Source: UBA1543 sp964596375
GTDB taxonomy: Bacteria; Pseudomonadota; Zetaproteobacteria; Mariprofundales; Mariprofundaceae
Assembly: GCA_964596375.1 (NCBI GenBank)
Contig: CAZQTO010000039.1
Location: 1 to 17,163, forward strand
Reading direction: 5' to 3'
Length of the DNA: 17,163 nt
The notes below the pieces were generated by a model. That model was not told the origin of the DNA. It was given only the letters and a program-made list of their open reading frames with translations, and did no database searches. Positions within the stretch are counted from its first letter, which is position 1. Every line of letters starts with the position of its first letter. A program made the position numbers and the translations under genes. Below are positions 1 to 6,505 of the stretch, one piece after another.

Positions 1-1399
1 ATTCGCCCGCCTGCTCGAACAGGGCGACTGCTTCCTGCTCGAATCAGCCGAAGGTGGTGAACGTTGGGGCCGCTTCAGCATCCTGGCTATCAGTCCGGCC
101 TGCCGCGCCGTAAGCAAGGGGAACTCGACACAGTTATTGCATCGCGACGGCTCCGAGGAAGTCTTTTCGGGGGACATCCTGCAATGGCTGCGCCAGCAGG
201 TCATCGCCAAACCGGCGCCGCTGGCTGATGATCTTCCCTTTGCCGGTGGCGCAGTCGGTTTTTTCGGTTACCAGCTTGTTTCCCACTTCGAAGGCATCCC
301 TTCCGACCTGCCCGATCCGGTCGGGGCGCCGGAATCCGCCTTCCTGCTTGTCGACCGATTCATGGTCTTCGACAACCTGCGCGGCACCCTGACGTGCTGC
401 GTGCGCCTGCCAAAGGATGCAGTGGACGAAGCGCAAGAAGTCCTTGATGGCATGGAGCGCAGCCTTTACCAGGGCAATGCAGCAGCGGCAATGAATCTCG
501 ACGCGGCCGATGCCGGTCACGTATCGCCCGAGGCACAAACCACACAGGCGGATTTCGAGGCTGCTGTTCGCCAAGCCAAGGAATATATCCTCGCCGGCGA
601 CATTTTTCAGGTGGTGTTGTCACAGCGCTTCTCCAAGCAGCTGGCCTGCTCGCCCTTCGATATCTATCGCGCCGTGCGCTACATCAACCCTTCGCCCTAT
701 CTTTTCTACCTGCATATCGGCGACACCATTCTGGTCGGCTCATCGCCCGAGATTCTGGTGCGCAAGGATGGCGACAAGGCCATCGTCCGCCCTATTGCCG
801 GCACGCGTCCACGCGGCAAGTCGGCGGATGAAGATGCGGCCCTTGCCGATGAGTTGCTGGCTGACACCAAAGAGCTGGCCGAGCATGTCATGCTGGTGGA
901 TCTGGGGCGCAACGATCTGGGGCGCGTATGCGAATATGGCAGTGTGCAGCTTACCCAGTCGATGGTCATCGAACGCTATTCGCATGTCATGCACATCGTT
1001 TCCCAGGTGGAGGGAAAACTCAGGGCCGATACCGATGCGATCGATCTGCTCGCCGCCACTTTCCCGGCAGGCACCGTATCCGGCGCCCCCAAGGTGCGTG
1101 CCATGCAGATCATCCACGAGTTGGAACCTGTGGCGCGCGGCCCGTATGCCGGCTGCGTCGGCTATCTGGGTTACGGCGGCGAACGTATGGACACGGCGAT
1201 TGCCATCCGCACAGCGGTAATTCACGGCGGCAAGGTACATATTCAGGCAGGTGCCGGCATCGTTGCCGATTCGGTCCCCGAGCGCGAACATATCGAGTGC
1301 GTCAACAAGGCTGCGGCCATGTTCCGCGCTGTGGCGCTGGCCGAGGCTCAGCAACTGCGCAAGACACCATCAGATAAAGAGGATGGACAACAGGCATGA
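1..1399 (+). CDS. trpE: Anthranilate synthase component I, 5' end outside the window
   Basis: TrpE makes anthranilate from chorismate using ammonia supplied by TrpG, the first committed step of tryptophan synthesis in the cytoplasm. The reading frame is open from base 2, giving 465 visible residues. The family is usually about 490-500 residues, so only some 30 N-terminal residues are missing. The visible start contains FLLES followed by GERWGRFS; the LLES region is part of the tryptophan feedback-binding site in the family. Chorismate-binding motifs follow in order: GDIFQVVLSQRF, NPSPYLFYL, GSSPEILVR, RPIAGTRPRG (about 788-817), LVDLGRNDLGRV, GTVSGAPKVRAM (about 1070-1105) and IQAGAGIVADSVPE near the C-terminus. 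The stop TGA (1397-1399) overlaps the trpG start as ATGA, implying translational coupling of the two subunits. PabB and isochorismate synthase relatives are less likely because trpG, trpD and trpC follow. Confidence 0.97.
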   Translation, partial: FARLLEQGDCFLLESAEGGERWGRFSILAISPACRAVSKGNSTQLLHRDGSEEVFSGDILQWLRQQVIAKPAPLADDLPFAGGAVGFFGYQLVSHFEGIPSDLPDPVGAPESAFLLVDRFMVFDNLRGTLTCCVRLPKDAVDEAQEVLDGMERSLYQGNAAAAMNLDAADAGHVSPEAQTTQADFEAAVRQAKEYILAGDIFQVVLSQRFSKQLACSPFDIYRAVRYINPSPYLFYLHIGDTILVGSSPEILVRKDGDKAIVRPIAGTRPRGKSADEDAALADELLADTKELAEHVMLVDLGRNDLGRVCEYGSVQLTQSMVIERYSHVMHIVSQVEGKLRADTDAIDLLAATFPAGTVSGAPKVRAMQIIHELEPVARGPYAGCVGYLGYGGERMDTAIAIRTAVIHGGKVHIQAGAGIVADSVPEREHIECVNKAAAMFRAVALAEAQQLRKTPSDKEDGQQA

Positions 1400-1962
1400 T
1401 GCTGGTCATCGACAACTACGATTCCTTCACCTTCAATCTGGTGCAGTATCTTGGCGAACTGGGTGAATCCCCCGAGGTTCACCGCAACGATCGCATCACA
1501 CTCGACGACATTGAAGCCATGCAGCCCTCGCATATCCTCATCTCACCCGGGCCCTGCACACCACTTGAGGCCGGTATTTCAGTGGATACGATCCGCCGCT
1601 TTTCAGGACATATACCTATTCTCGGCGTCTGCCTCGGCCACCAAGCCATAGCCGAGGCATTCAGCGGCAAGGTGGTCCGCGCCGCGCGCCTGATGCATGG
1701 CAAGACCAGCCCGATCGAACACGATGGCAGCAATATCTTCGCCGGCATCCCCTCACCCTTCACCGCCACGCGTTATCACTCACTGATAGTCGAAGAGCCA
1801 TTGCCGGGCGTGCTACGCCGCACGGCATGGACTGCCGAGGGTGAGCTGATGGGTCTGGCGCATGTCCAGCACCCGACCTTCGGAGTGCAGTTCCATCCCG
1901 AATCCATCCTCACCGAACACGGCCATACCATGCTGCGCAACTTTCTGAACAGCCGTGTATGA
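1396..1962 (+). CDS. trpG: Anthranilate synthase component II, glutamine amidotransferase
   Basis: This 188-residue class I glutamine amidotransferase releases ammonia from glutamine and passes it to TrpE. The catalytic triad is visible: Cys79 in GVCLGHQ, and His167 and Glu169 in FHPES. The N-terminus LVIDNYDSFTFNLVQYLG and the oxyanion-loop segment SPGPCTP (about residues 50-56) are typical. Two adjacent ATG codons occur at 1396 and 1399. The first forms the ATGA overlap with the trpE stop, and the purine stretch AAGAGGA (about 1376-1382) lies upstream. The sequence is equally close to PabA, and in many bacteria one TrpG/PabA protein serves both anthranilate and 4-amino-4-deoxychorismate synthesis. 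Position within a trp cluster favours the name trpG, but a dual role cannot be excluded. Confidence 0.95.
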   Translation: MMLVIDNYDSFTFNLVQYLGELGESPEVHRNDRITLDDIEAMQPSHILISPGPCTPLEAGISVDTIRRFSGHIPILGVCLGHQAIAEAFSGKVVRAARLMHGKTSPIEHDGSNIFAGIPSPFTATRYHSLIVEEPLPGVLRRTAWTAEGELMGLAHVQHPTFGVQFHPESILTEHGHTMLRNFLNSRV

Positions 1963-2042
1963 AGTTATTCACAAGCAGACAGGGTGATTGGACACAGATG
2001 AACGCTGATGTGCGGTAAGGGATTTATTGGTTAGGAGATCAT
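1963..2042 (+). promoter_or_regulatory. trpG-trpD spacer with strong ribosome binding site for trpD
   Basis: An 80-bp spacer separates trpG from trpD, whereas the other two junctions of the cluster overlap. It ends in a strong Shine-Dalgarno sequence, AGGAG at 2033-2037, five bases before the trpD ATG at 2043; this fixes the trpD start. The middle (about 1990-2012) reads gacacagatgaacgctgatg, which resembles the GATGAACAC-type degenerate repeats found between genes in many bacterial genomes. I see no hairpin terminator and no convincing promoter, so read-through from trpG is expected. Confidence 0.6.
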
Positions 2043-3074
2043 ATGAGCATCGCGATTCAACAAGCGCTTGGGCTGATTCAGGCAGGTGTTTCCGTCAACA
2101 GTGAAGAAACCGAGGTGATTTTCGGACAAATCATGCGCGGGGAAGCAACAGATGCGCAGATCGGCGCCCTGCTTATGGGCCTTTCCATCCGCGGTGAAAC
2201 ACCCGATATGATTGCCGGCGCAGCCCGTGCCATGCGTGCTGCAGCAACGCGCATTTCTCCGAAAGCCAAAGGCCTGCTCGACACCTGTGGCACCGGCGGC
2301 GACGGTGCCTCCACCTTCAACATCTCGACCACCGTTGCGCTTGTGGTTGCCGCCTGCGGCGTTCCCGTTGCAAAGCATGGCAACCGCGCCATTTCCAGCA
2401 GATCGGGAAGCGCCGACGTGCTGGAAACACTCGGCGTGAAGCTTGATATCTCGCCGGCCAAGGTGGCTGAATGCATTGATACAGTGGGCATCGGCTTTCT
2501 TTTTGCCCCCGGCCATCATCCGGCCATGAAATATGCCGCCGGCCCGCGTCGCGAACTCGGCATGCGCAGCATTTTCAATCTGCTCGGCCCACTCACCAAC
2601 CCAGCCGGTGCGGAATATCAGGTTCTGGGTGTTTTTGCGCGCGACAAACTGGATTTGGTAGCAGGCGCCCTCAGTCAACTAGGAGCCCACCGGGCACTGG
2701 TCGTACACGGGCGCGACGGCCTGGATGAAATTACCACCACTGGCATCACCGATGCTGTTTGGGTGGAAAAAGACGCGGCTCCCCGCTCTTTTGAAATTGA
2801 CCCGGCGGCTTTCGGGATGCCGTATGCCGATACGACTGCTCTGGCCGGTGGTTGTTCAAAGCGCAATGCCGCCATCCTGCTCGACATATTGGCTGGAAAG
2901 CAGGGAGCTCCGCGCGATATCGTGCTGCTCAACGCCGCCGCAGCCCTCTGGGTTGCCGGCCGTGCCGACGGCATTGCCACTGGTTTGCGCATTGCCGCAG
3001 AAGCCATCGACTCCGGCCAGGCCAGAAGTAAACTCGACGCACTGGTTGCCTATACTAAGGAAGCCTGCGAGTGA
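2043..3074 (+). CDS. trpD: Anthranilate phosphoribosyltransferase
   Basis: TrpD transfers phosphoribosyl from PRPP to anthranilate, the second step of the pathway. At 343 residues the protein has the usual full length. The N-terminal helical domain contains the family pattern RGEATDAQIGALLMGLSIRG (residues 32-51). The PRPP-binding signature GTGGDG is at 83-88, followed by STFNIST, and the KHGNR motif that contacts substrate is at 111-115. A later GPLTNPAG segment is also typical of TrpD. The ATG is preceded by AGGAG with a five-base gap. The last bases overlap trpC as GTGA. The enzyme is a stand-alone TrpD, not fused to TrpG as in enteric bacteria. Confidence 0.97.
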   Translation: MSIAIQQALGLIQAGVSVNSEETEVIFGQIMRGEATDAQIGALLMGLSIRGETPDMIAGAARAMRAAATRISPKAKGLLDTCGTGGDGASTFNISTTVALVVAACGVPVAKHGNRAISSRSGSADVLETLGVKLDISPAKVAECIDTVGIGFLFAPGHHPAMKYAAGPRRELGMRSIFNLLGPLTNPAGAEYQVLGVFARDKLDLVAGALSQLGAHRALVVHGRDGLDEITTTGITDAVWVEKDAAPRSFEIDPAAFGMPYADTTALAGGCSKRNAAILLDILAGKQGAPRDIVLLNAAAALWVAGRADGIATGLRIAAEAIDSGQARSKLDALVAYTKEACE

Positions 3075-3859
3075 GTTCGATTCTCAATGAAATAGCAGCC
3101 TACAAACGGGAATGGGTCGCGGGCTGCAAGTCACGACACAGTGAGACCGAGCTTCTCAAGTTGGCTGCAAACTATTCACCGCGTGGTTTTTGTGAAGTAT
3201 TGACCGAACGCATCGGTCATAAGAAGAATGCTGTGATTGCGGAGGTTAAGAAGGCATCACCCTCGAGGGGGGTGATACGTGCTGATTTTGACCCTGTCGC
3301 CATTGCCTGCGCCTATGCACAAGCTGGAGCCAGTTGCCTTTCCGTGCTGACCGACGAGAAATACTTTCAGGGTTCAGATGACTACATTCGTCAGATCAGA
3401 CAAGCCGTAGAGCTACCGGTCCTGCGCAAGGACTTCATGCTTGATCCCTATCAGGTGATCGAGGCGCGCGCCATGGGTGCCGATGCTATCCTGCTCATCC
3501 TCGCCATGCTGAGTGATGCGCAAGCTGCGGAACTTGCCGCCACCGCACGCGAGCAAGGGCTGAGCATTCTCCCCGAGGTGCACAACCTCAAGGAACTGGA
3601 ACGAGCACTGTTGCTCAATACCCGGCTTATCGGTATCAACAACCGCAACCTGCACGATTTCAGCATCAGCCTTGAGACAACGATCAAACTACTGCCGCTT
3701 GTTCCACAGGACAAAACGCTTATCACCGAATCGGGTATTCATACCCCGGCAGATATCCGGCGCATGAACGAGGCCGATGTTTATGGTTTTCTGGTTGGCG
3801 AATCGCTGATGCGTCAGGCCGACCCCGGTGCTGCACTGAGCTCGCTGCTCGGCAAATAA
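3071..3859 (+). CDS. trpC: Indole-3-glycerol-phosphate synthase
   Basis: TrpC is the TIM-barrel enzyme that closes the indole ring of 1-(2-carboxyphenylamino)-1-deoxyribulose 5-phosphate with loss of CO2. The 262-residue length is normal for the monofunctional form. Visible active-site segments are AEVKKASPSRG (Glu58 and Lys60 in the expected positions), CLSVLTDEKYFQGS (residues 89-102), VLRKDFMLD (Lys120 corresponds to the catalytic lysine of the family), INNRNLHDF and ITESGIH. The start is GTG at 3071, which overlaps the trpD stop as GTGA; AAGGA at 3057-3061 lies nine bases upstream. TrpF is not fused to it and does not follow, unlike the bifunctional TrpCF of Escherichia coli. Confidence 0.97.
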   Translation: MSSILNEIAAYKREWVAGCKSRHSETELLKLAANYSPRGFCEVLTERIGHKKNAVIAEVKKASPSRGVIRADFDPVAIACAYAQAGASCLSVLTDEKYFQGSDDYIRQIRQAVELPVLRKDFMLDPYQVIEARAMGADAILLILAMLSDAQAAELAATAREQGLSILPEVHNLKELERALLLNTRLIGINNRNLHDFSISLETTIKLLPLVPQDKTLITESGIHTPADIRRMNEADVYGFLVGESLMRQADPGAALSSLLGK

Positions 3860-3876
3860 TCGATAGTCTTAAACAA

Positions 3877-3900
3877 AAGAGGCAGCCACGGCTGCCTCTT
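3877..3900. terminator. Bidirectional intrinsic terminator between trpC and the lipoprotein gene
   Basis: AAGAGGCAGC (3877-3886) and GCTGCCTCTT (3891-3900) form a perfect 10-bp stem with a CACG loop. It lies 17 bases after the trpC stop and 21 bases after the stop of the converging gene. Read on the minus strand the stem runs into TTGTTT, a fair U-tract, so it should stop the lipoprotein transcript best. On the plus strand the U-tract is short (CTCTTC), so termination of the trp transcript may be weaker. Confidence 0.8.
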
Positions 3901-3921
3901 CATGAGAAAACACTGGCCTGA

Positions 3922-4671
3922 TCAGGGATTGGTTGCAGGAGTCTCTGCTGGGGAAACCCCCGAGGCAGGAATGACTGCCGCATCGTCGGCTGGAGTCGAT
4001 ACAGGCTGTTCAGCCAGCATGCCAAGGCGCTCTTCAGTCGCGGTAAATACTTCATTGGCAACCTTGCGTTTCAACTCCTTGAAAACCCAGTTGCGGCCTA
4101 TAAACGCCTGACCAAGGGTGCGAATCTGCAGTTGGGTTTTCCCATCCTGCATGCGAAATACGCGCACAATGAAGCGATAGCGTGTTGCAATAGGTCCGCC
4201 GCCGAACATCCCTGTGGAGACACCCATATAAGATGTAGGATTGTTTGAGGCCTTGCGAATCCAATCCGAAGTAATAGTACCGCTTGGCGAATCAACACCT
4301 TCTACTGGCAGGTTTAATGAAGTCATACCATCCAGCGCTGCGGAAAAAACCTCGGCGGCTGTCTTCTCATAAACACGGGCATCCAGACTAACCGCCTTAC
4401 CGGCAATAGCCTTCTTCTCTTCCTCGGTCAGGCCCATGGCAACATCCACAGCCACCTGATCCGGTTCCGGCACACTCAGCTCCTGACGTAACTCAGGGGG
4501 TACATTCAAGGGAGCTCGACCCTCGCCAGCTTTGGCATTGCCAGTGCTTCGCGCGTAGTCCGGCTTGTTGTCTTCAGTATCCCAGAAAAGCTGGGGCATA
4601 CCGGAACAGGCAGTCAGGAAGATCAGAACCGGGAATATAGGTAGGAAAGAAGTGTATCTCATGCGCGGCAT
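3922..4671 (-). CDS. Outer-membrane lipoprotein, BamC-like
   Basis: This 249-residue protein has a lipoprotein signal peptide: a hydrophobic stretch at about residues 7-18 and a lipobox LTAC at 19-22, with Cys22 as the lipidated residue. Ser at +2 predicts sorting to the outer membrane. The segment APLNVPPEL (53-61) and the later GTITSDWI (131-138) resemble BamC/NlpB, the accessory lipoprotein of the beta-barrel assembly machinery. A mixed alpha/beta domain of about 100 residues (roughly 95-218) includes a strand pair around RYRFIVRVFRM and TQLQIRTLGQAF. The tail (219-249) is Pro/Ala-rich and probably disordered. ATG at 4671 is used here; a second ATG three codons in is equally possible, as neither has a clear ribosome binding site. 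The BamC assignment is from motif resemblance and is moderate only; an uncharacterised lipoprotein family is the alternative. Confidence 0.65.
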   Translation of the reverse strand: MPRMRYTSFLPIFPVLIFLTACSGMPQLFWDTEDNKPDYARSTGNAKAGEGRAPLNVPPELRQELSVPEPDQVAVDVAMGLTEEEKKAIAGKAVSLDARVYEKTAAEVFSAALDGMTSLNLPVEGVDSPSGTITSDWIRKASNNPTSYMGVSTGMFGGGPIATRYRFIVRVFRMQDGKTQLQIRTLGQAFIGRNWVFKELKRKVANEVFTATEERLGMLAEQPVSTPADDAAVIPASGVSPAETPATNP

Positions 4672-4787
4672 TTAAGCGGCTAAATTGCCAAAGGTCAACA
4701 AAAACCAGCTTGCACCACAACAGCAAACTGCCGCAAGGGAAAGATAATGGAATAAGCAAGACGCAGATGGGCACATATAAAAATCGG

Positions 4788-4817
4788 ATAATGGCCAAAA
4801 TCGCTAAAAGGTTTCAA
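4788..4817 (-). promoter_or_regulatory. Possible sigma70 promoter of the BamC-like gene
   Basis: On the minus strand, TTGAAA (4812-4817) and CATTAT (4788-4793) are separated by 18 bases and lie about 120 bp before the lipoprotein start. The fit to consensus is five and four of six bases. The surrounding gene-free stretch (4672-4877) is AT-rich, so chance matches are likely. I see no other structure in it. Confidence 0.3.
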
Positions 4818-4877
4818 TCCGGATAAATCCTCAATGATCTGGGTCTATTTCTTTTGTCTTATATTGGATGCAAAAGA

Positions 4878-4903
4878 AAAGGGAGGCCCGAGGGCCTCCC
4901 TTT
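4878..4903 (-). terminator. Intrinsic terminator of cyc2
   Basis: On the minus strand AAAGGGAGGCC and GGCCTCCCTTT form a perfect 11-bp stem around a four-base CTCG loop, followed by TTCTTTTG. It lies about 40 bases after the cyc2 stop codon and separates cyc2 from the lipoprotein gene downstream. It is one of the two clearest terminators in the window. Confidence 0.92.
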
Positions 4904-4920
4904 ATGCTCCCGAAGGAACT

Positions 4921-4934
4921 GTCTCCGAAGAGAC
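4921..4934 (-). other. UUCG-capped hairpin in the cyc2 3' untranslated region
   Basis: On the minus strand GTCTC-TTCG-GAGAC forms a five-pair stem closed by a c(UUCG)g tetraloop, an unusually stable RNA cap. It begins eight bases after the cyc2 stop codon and precedes the main terminator. A role in protecting the transcript end or assisting termination is inference. Confidence 0.55.
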
Positions 4935-4941
4935 TCTTTTT

Positions 4942-6150
4942 TTACATCAGAGCTTCGATGTCCAGCGTGGTGGTTGTGGTCTTGCCAGTAATGCCAGCAG
5001 CTGAAGTTACGTTGTCGATCTGATGAATCAGAGCAACCACGAAGTTCTGGTAGACTTCATACTCAGCACCAATAAGCGTGTTGGTCGTCTTAGCAGTACC
5101 AGTCTTGTCATTACCGAAGCCAAGCACACCAACAACGGTATGCGTAGGCTTGATGGTTACACGAGCGGAGTAACCGGTACGGTCAGCAACGGTGCTGGCA
5201 TTGTAAACGTTGGCCAGCGTTGCGGTGCCCTTCTTGGCAGTCGCGTAGTCGGCATAGAAACCAACAGGCATGTCAGCAAGATCGCCCTGCAACTGGAAGT
5301 CAACACCAAAGCGGTTGGCTTTGGTCTTGGTGACCAAGGTGGCGCCGTTCTGGTTACCACCAGCGTTACCGGTGACGAGGATAGCGCCAAGGCCCAGTTC
5401 CAGACCACCGACATCGAAGAAGCTCTGCGCACGAAGTGCGGTAGCAAGCTTGAAGGTTGTGCCGATACTTCCGGTTGGATCAACTGCACCGGCAGACAAA
5501 GTGATCATGTCGTTGCCGCCCCAGATGGAGAAACCAGCAGTGTTAGCAGCAGCACCCATCTTGTTGTTGATGGTGATGCCCTTACCGTTGAGCATGCCGC
5601 CGTGCTGGCCCCAAACGCTCATCAGCTGCAGACCGGCATCTTCACCGAAACCTGTGTTGAAGTAGCTCACGCCAACCTTGAAGCCGCCCATGTCCCAGGA
5701 GTTGAACAGCTGGTTGTTGGCGAATGTGCCAGCGCCGAGCTCAACGAATGCGCCGGTGTTGGAACCGATACGACCGGCAACCAGGATAACCTGGTCAGCG
5801 GTAGCATTGAGTGCATCGGTCGTGCCGAGTGGGGATGCGGTACCGGCAGTGATTGGAGCCTTGGTACGAACCAACTGCGGACGGAACACCAGGGTCATGT
5901 TCAGGCTTGCAGGAATGGACAGGTCGTCATCTTCGATCAGAGCCTGATCGCCGACATCGGTCAATGCATTCATCTTGAAGGAGCGGCCGAACGCGTTCAG
6001 CGTTGGGAAGCTCTGGAAATGGCAGCTCAGGCAAGCTGCGCCGGTCTGGCGTGCAAACGCCGGGATTGCTTCAGCAGTGGTCGGGGCCAGCGCAATGCTG
6101 GAAACCGCGACGAGGCCGAAAGCAGCAGCAGAAAAAATCATTTTTTTCAT
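4942..6150 (-). CDS. cyc2: Cyc2-type outer-membrane monoheme cytochrome-porin, probable iron oxidase
   Basis: This 402-residue protein has a Sec signal peptide (charged MKKM, hydrophobic core to about residue 22, likely cleavage after AEA at 26-28). Next comes a short cytochrome segment, ARQTGAACLSCHFQ, with one heme-binding CXXCH at 40-44, and then FPTLNAFGRSFK. Residues from about 80 to the end have the alternating hydrophobic/polar pattern, Gly-rich turns and aromatic residues of an outer-membrane beta-barrel. A monoheme N-terminus fused to a porin barrel is the defining architecture of Cyc2, which takes electrons from Fe(II) at the cell surface. The length suits the shorter Cyc2 of neutrophilic iron oxidisers rather than the longer Acidithiobacillus form. 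ATG at 6150 has AGAGGA nine bases upstream. The gene has its own promoter and terminators and no cytochrome gene beside it. Identity rests on architecture and on remembered motif similarity; an unrelated c-type cytochrome-porin is the alternative. Confidence 0.87.
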   Translation of the reverse strand: MKKMIFSAAAFGLVAVSSIALAPTTAEAIPAFARQTGAACLSCHFQSFPTLNAFGRSFKMNALTDVGDQALIEDDDLSIPASLNMTLVFRPQLVRTKAPITAGTASPLGTTDALNATADQVILVAGRIGSNTGAFVELGAGTFANNQLFNSWDMGGFKVGVSYFNTGFGEDAGLQLMSVWGQHGGMLNGKGITINNKMGAAANTAGFSIWGGNDMITLSAGAVDPTGSIGTTFKLATALRAQSFFDVGGLELGLGAILVTGNAGGNQNGATLVTKTKANRFGVDFQLQGDLADMPVGFYADYATAKKGTATLANVYNASTVADRTGYSARVTIKPTHTVVGVLGFGNDKTGTAKTTNTLIGAEYEVYQNFVVALIHQIDNVTSAAGITGKTTTTTLDIEALM

Positions 6151-6243
6151 GTGTTGTTATCCTCTTTTGGTTTATTGCCCTTGCCATACGGCGTGGGCTG
6201 AATTTTTGTCTCCCCTCTGTTCCTCATCACCAATTGCGAAATG

Positions 6244-6263
6244 AGTTCCCTTCCGGGAGGACT
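6244..6263 (-). other. Hairpin at the predicted 5' end of cyc2 mRNA
   Basis: On the minus strand AGT, a two-base bulge, TCCC, a GGAA loop (GNRA type), GGGA and ACT can fold into a short stem. With the start site estimated at about 6262 from the -10 box, this structure would sit at the extreme 5' end of the transcript, where such stems commonly slow decay. The stem is short, so confidence is limited. Confidence 0.35.
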
Positions 6264-6268
6264 GGCGA

Positions 6269-6297
6269 ACTATGGGAGCACCCAAGGGTAGGGTCAA
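6269..6297 (-). promoter_or_regulatory. Predicted sigma70 promoter of cyc2
   Basis: On the minus strand TTGACC (6292-6297) and CATAGT (6269-6274) are separated by exactly 17 bases. The -35 box matches five of six consensus bases and the -10 box four of six. Transcription would begin near 6262, leaving a leader of about 110 nt before the cyc2 ATG. It is the best promoter match I found upstream of cyc2. Confidence 0.5.
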
Positions 6298-6299
6298 CC

Positions 6300-6320
6300 T
6301 GATACACACCTAGTGTGTCA
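6300..6320. promoter_or_regulatory. Palindrome upstream of the cyc2 -35 box, possible operator
   Basis: ACACAC-CTA-GTGTGT (6304-6318) is a perfect inverted repeat with six-base arms and a three-base centre, flanked by TGA and a partly matching TCA. Its centre lies near -49 relative to the predicted start site, a position suited to an activator touching RNA polymerase. A further half-site-like CACAC occurs at about 6327-6331. The binding protein is unknown. Confidence 0.35.
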
Positions 6321-6344
6321 TTTTGGCACACGCCTACAAATCGA

Positions 6345-6486
6345 TTCGCCACAGAGACAGAGAACAAGACAGAGGAATGCAAAGATACCAAGTATAGCAT
6401 CCCATTACTGCTCAGCCTCAACGGAAACCCTGACTTTCTCCCCGCAGACTTTAGAAAGTGTTTTCCTCTGTGAACTCTATGGTGAA
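6345..6486. repeat. Degenerate CACAGAG-type inverted repeat
   Basis: TTCGCCACAGAG (6345-6356) and ACAGAGGAA (6369-6377) recur inverted at 6475-6486 (CTCTATGGTGAA, 10 of 12 bases) and 6463-6471 (TTCCTCTGT, identical). Inside is a smaller perfect pair, ACTTTCT (6433-6439) and AGAAAGT (6453-6459). The arms resemble a family of noncoding CACAGAG repeats seen between genes in many bacterial genomes. No open frame or transposase is present, and the arms are partly decayed. Confidence 0.6.
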
Positions 6487-6505
6487 CGCCTATCCGCCTT
6501 TCCCT

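Larger units (their letters stand above)
6151..6505. other. 355-bp intergenic region between the sulfotransferase gene and cyc2
   Basis: No convincing gene lies here on either strand. The part next to cyc2 (6151-6320) holds its predicted promoter, a palindrome and a leader of about 110 nt. The part next to the sulfotransferase stop (6345-6490) is a degenerate inverted repeat. No clear intrinsic terminator for the sulfotransferase transcript was found, so some read-through into cyc2 cannot be excluded. Confidence 0.8.

Noticed and set aside
3902..4111. 69-codon plus-strand frame after the trpC terminator
   Set aside because: Lies antisense to the lipoprotein gene, with low-complexity Ser/Ala content and no ribosome binding site.
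4574..4798. Hydrophobic 74-codon frame overlapping the lipoprotein gene start on the minus strand
   Set aside because: It begins with TTG without a ribosome binding site, and half of it overlaps the lipoprotein gene in another frame.
5023..6201. 392-codon open frame on the plus strand opposite cyc2
   Set aside because: It mirrors cyc2 almost end to end, has no recognisable motifs, and the minus frame has a signal peptide and heme motif. It is a by-product of codon bias.
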